Assembly (NCBI GenBank): GCA_017634255.1
Contig: JAGBNT010000089.1
Coordinates: 1 to 7,170 of the forward strand
Source of the DNA: Lachnospiraceae bacterium
GTDB taxonomy: Bacteria; Bacillota_A; Clostridia; Lachnospirales; Lachnospiraceae
DNA length: 7,170 nt
Direction of reading: 5' to 3'
Below, in pieces: positions 5,880 through 7,170 of the stretch. The translations under genes and the position numbers were made by a program. The notes beneath the pieces are model-generated. The model was not told the origin of the DNA and did not search any database. It worked only from the letters and a program-made list of their open reading frames with translations. Position 1 is the first letter of the stretch. The number at the start of each line of letters is the position of its first letter.

Positions 5880-6008
5880 TCGCTTTTTTAAGTGTTGTAT
5901 TGTTCCTGTCACTTATATATACGAAGTCCAAAAATGGAATGGCAGTGCTTTAAACATATTTTTTAAAAACTATTTTTCGTTCGTTTTTTGTCAGTGCCTT
6001 TTTTTGTT
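5880..6008. other. AT-rich spacer between the radical SAM gene and the small ORFs
   Basis: About 130 bases of AT-rich sequence with A and T runs. On the minus strand a TATATATAAG stretch (5921-5912) could serve as a -10 for the small ORFs, but no good -35 is spaced for it. CAGTGC followed within one base by TTT appears twice (near 5943 and 5992, plus strand). No hairpin terminator for the radical SAM gene is evident, so read-through into the small ORFs is possible. Confidence 0.35.
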
Positions 6009-7043
6009 TCAGCAGTTTGCCCCCGGCATAACGGTATGATCATCCTCGCTTTCCTTACCGTCCGCTGCCCTGCCAAATTTCTCTATCGCGTCGTCTGCGG
6101 CCTTACGGACTGCGGCTTCGCCGATGTGTTTATGGAAATAGCAGATGCGTTCATCCTTCGCAAGATAGTCTCCGCACCGCGCCATACCCTCTGCCATACA
6201 TCCGCCGCAGCAATCTCTGAAATGATCACATTCGGCACATTCCGGATTTGCATTTCTGAAATCCGACGTCCGGGTGTTGACAACGTCATAGTAGGGATTG
6301 CTCTCGAGAGTCAGCTTTCCGAGATGCTCTTCAAGCACGCTCGGGAATGTTTTGCCCATCTCCGTGTCCGAAAATCCCATGCACGGAGCCAGTCTTCCCT
6401 CCGGACCTATATAGATATGATGCCGCATGCTCTCACATTGCGGGATCTTTGACCATTCGGCATTCTTCGGGGGATGGTGTACATAGGGGATCTTGTACTT
6501 AGAGCTCCCTTTTTTGCAGCTGAAATACCCGTCAAGCTCAAGGTCGATGGGCATCCCGTCCTCGAAATACCACTCAATGTTGTCTTTATAGACCGCCCAG
6601 ACCTCATCCTCGCTTAAGGCATATTCATCGGAATACTGTTTCCAGACACCCAGCTCCTGAGGCGCATTCAGACGCAGACTCATTACGTCGTATCCGGCAA
6701 GATAATGAATCGTGTCACGCAGGCTATCTTTGTTTCCCTTATGAATGCACATCGCAGTGGCTACCGGGTATTTCCGTTTCTGGAGAAGCTTAAATGCCTC
6801 ATCCGCCTGTTTTTCCGCACCCTCCACACCGCGAAGCCAGTCGTGGTGTCCAAAACCGTCAAAGCTTAGCTGAAAAGCAGGGTGCTGATGGTATCTTTCC
6901 AGCATGTCAAGGATCTTTTCATCCAGAAGAGAAGCGTTTGTAAAGATAATCCTGATGTCGATGTTGCAGCGGATAAGCTCCTTTACGAGCTCTTCAAAGT
7001 CCCTTCTTACAAGGGGCTCGCCACCGGTTATGTCCACCGCCAT
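6009..7043 (-). pseudogene. Radical SAM/SPASM protein, N-terminally truncated (lacks CX3CX2C)
   Basis: From ATG 7043-7041 the frame gives 344 residues. It starts MAVDITGGEPLVRRDFEELV, the GGEP strand that normally lies some 60-90 residues into a radical SAM domain, and continues with IIFTNASLLD and QLSFDGFG...WLRG. The C-terminus has a full SPASM set: Cys203, Gly and Cys221, then Cys269-X2-Cys272-X5-Cys278-X3-Cys282, and Cys301. SPASM proteins mature peptides or enzymes using auxiliary [4Fe-4S] clusters. The CX3CX2C motif that binds the SAM cluster is absent. Upstream in frame there are only 26 codons before a TGA (7124-7122), with no such motif, and most of them are the 70-bp-period repeat. 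Homologous sequence seems to reach about CGIM just before the ATG. No ribosome binding site precedes the ATG. Loss of function is therefore likely. Which peptide it modified is unknown; the small ORFs downstream are candidates. Confidence 0.8.
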
Positions 7044-7053
7044 GATGCCGCAG

Positions 7054-7170
7054 ATAACTCGTGTATGAAAAAGAGCGTACCCGAAGTACCCGAACTGGGG
7101 TGAAAAACAGTTGGGGGACAGTCATAACTCGTGTAGTGTCCCTAAAGTACCTGAAGTTCCCGAACTGGAG
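7054..7170. repeat. Tandem 70-bp-period repeat at the truncated end of the radical SAM gene
   Basis: Copies at 7054-7100 and 7124-7170 align without gaps at an offset of exactly 70. Both begin ATAACTCGTGTA and end GTACCYGAAGTWCCCGAACT (plus GGRG); about 11 bases between these blocks differ. The end block itself contains a near-tandem 9-mer (GTACCCGAA in the first copy). GGGACA (7115-7120) and TGTCCC (7137-7142) can form a hairpin in the second unit. The array reaches the window edge, so its size is unknown. The layout suggests a repetitive or mobile sequence inserted in, or recombined into, the radical SAM gene; no transposase is visible here. Confidence 0.7.

Noticed and set aside
7054..7170. 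CRISPR array
   Set aside because: Only two units, of about 47 bp with internal differences and a 23-bp gap. No cas genes, and the unit does not look like a CRISPR repeat.

Overview
The window reads as a low-to-mid GC Firmicute of the class Clostridia, most like Lachnospiraceae. The grounds are strong AGGAGG-type ribosome binding sites, TG-extended -10 promoters, TTG starts, and the families present: a MsmK/UgpC-type sugar ATPase, a stand-alone NrdG-like activase, an FkbH-like HAD-IIIC protein and a radical SAM/SPASM protein. The assignment is inferred from gene content, not from a marker gene. All recognised genes lie on the minus strand, so transcription runs from high to low coordinates. 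No tRNA, rRNA, CRISPR array or transposase gene was seen.

Right edge (7170 to 6009): a radical SAM/SPASM protein with a complete C-terminal SPASM cysteine set but no N-terminal CX3CX2C motif. Its reading frame is replaced, about 10 bases upstream of the first ATG, by two copies of a 47-bp repeat at an exact 70-bp period. The gene therefore looks broken by a repetitive or mobile sequence that continues beyond the window.

Middle (6008 to 5346): about 660 bases without a large gene, but not empty. It holds a 21-codon hydrophobic small ORF with an excellent ribosome binding site, a second Gly/Trp-rich small ORF in the same frame after a tandem TAA-TGA, and a long terminator 20 bases after the second ORF. 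Beyond it lie a sigma-A-like promoter, a 12-bp direct repeat, and a second promoter (extended -10) just before the sugar ATPase. A short Gly-rich peptide next to a SPASM protein suggests a possible ribosomally made, post-translationally modified peptide (RiPP) locus, now probably decaying.

Carbohydrate unit (5345 to 2657): ugpC/msmK (ATPase of ABC sugar importers) and xylB (xylulokinase) overlap at their translation signals and end at a clear hairpin terminator. Together they would power sugar import and phosphorylate D-xylulose for the pentose phosphate route. No permease or binding-protein gene lies here.

Left unit (2645 to 1): a CdaR/PucR-type regulator with its own extended -10 promoter, then an NrdG-like radical SAM activase, tadA (tRNA adenosine deaminase) and an FkbH-like gene, all separated by 9 bases or fewer, or overlapping. 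The FkbH-like gene carries an in-frame TAG at codon 21, in the middle of otherwise continuous protein-like sequence, and runs off the left edge.
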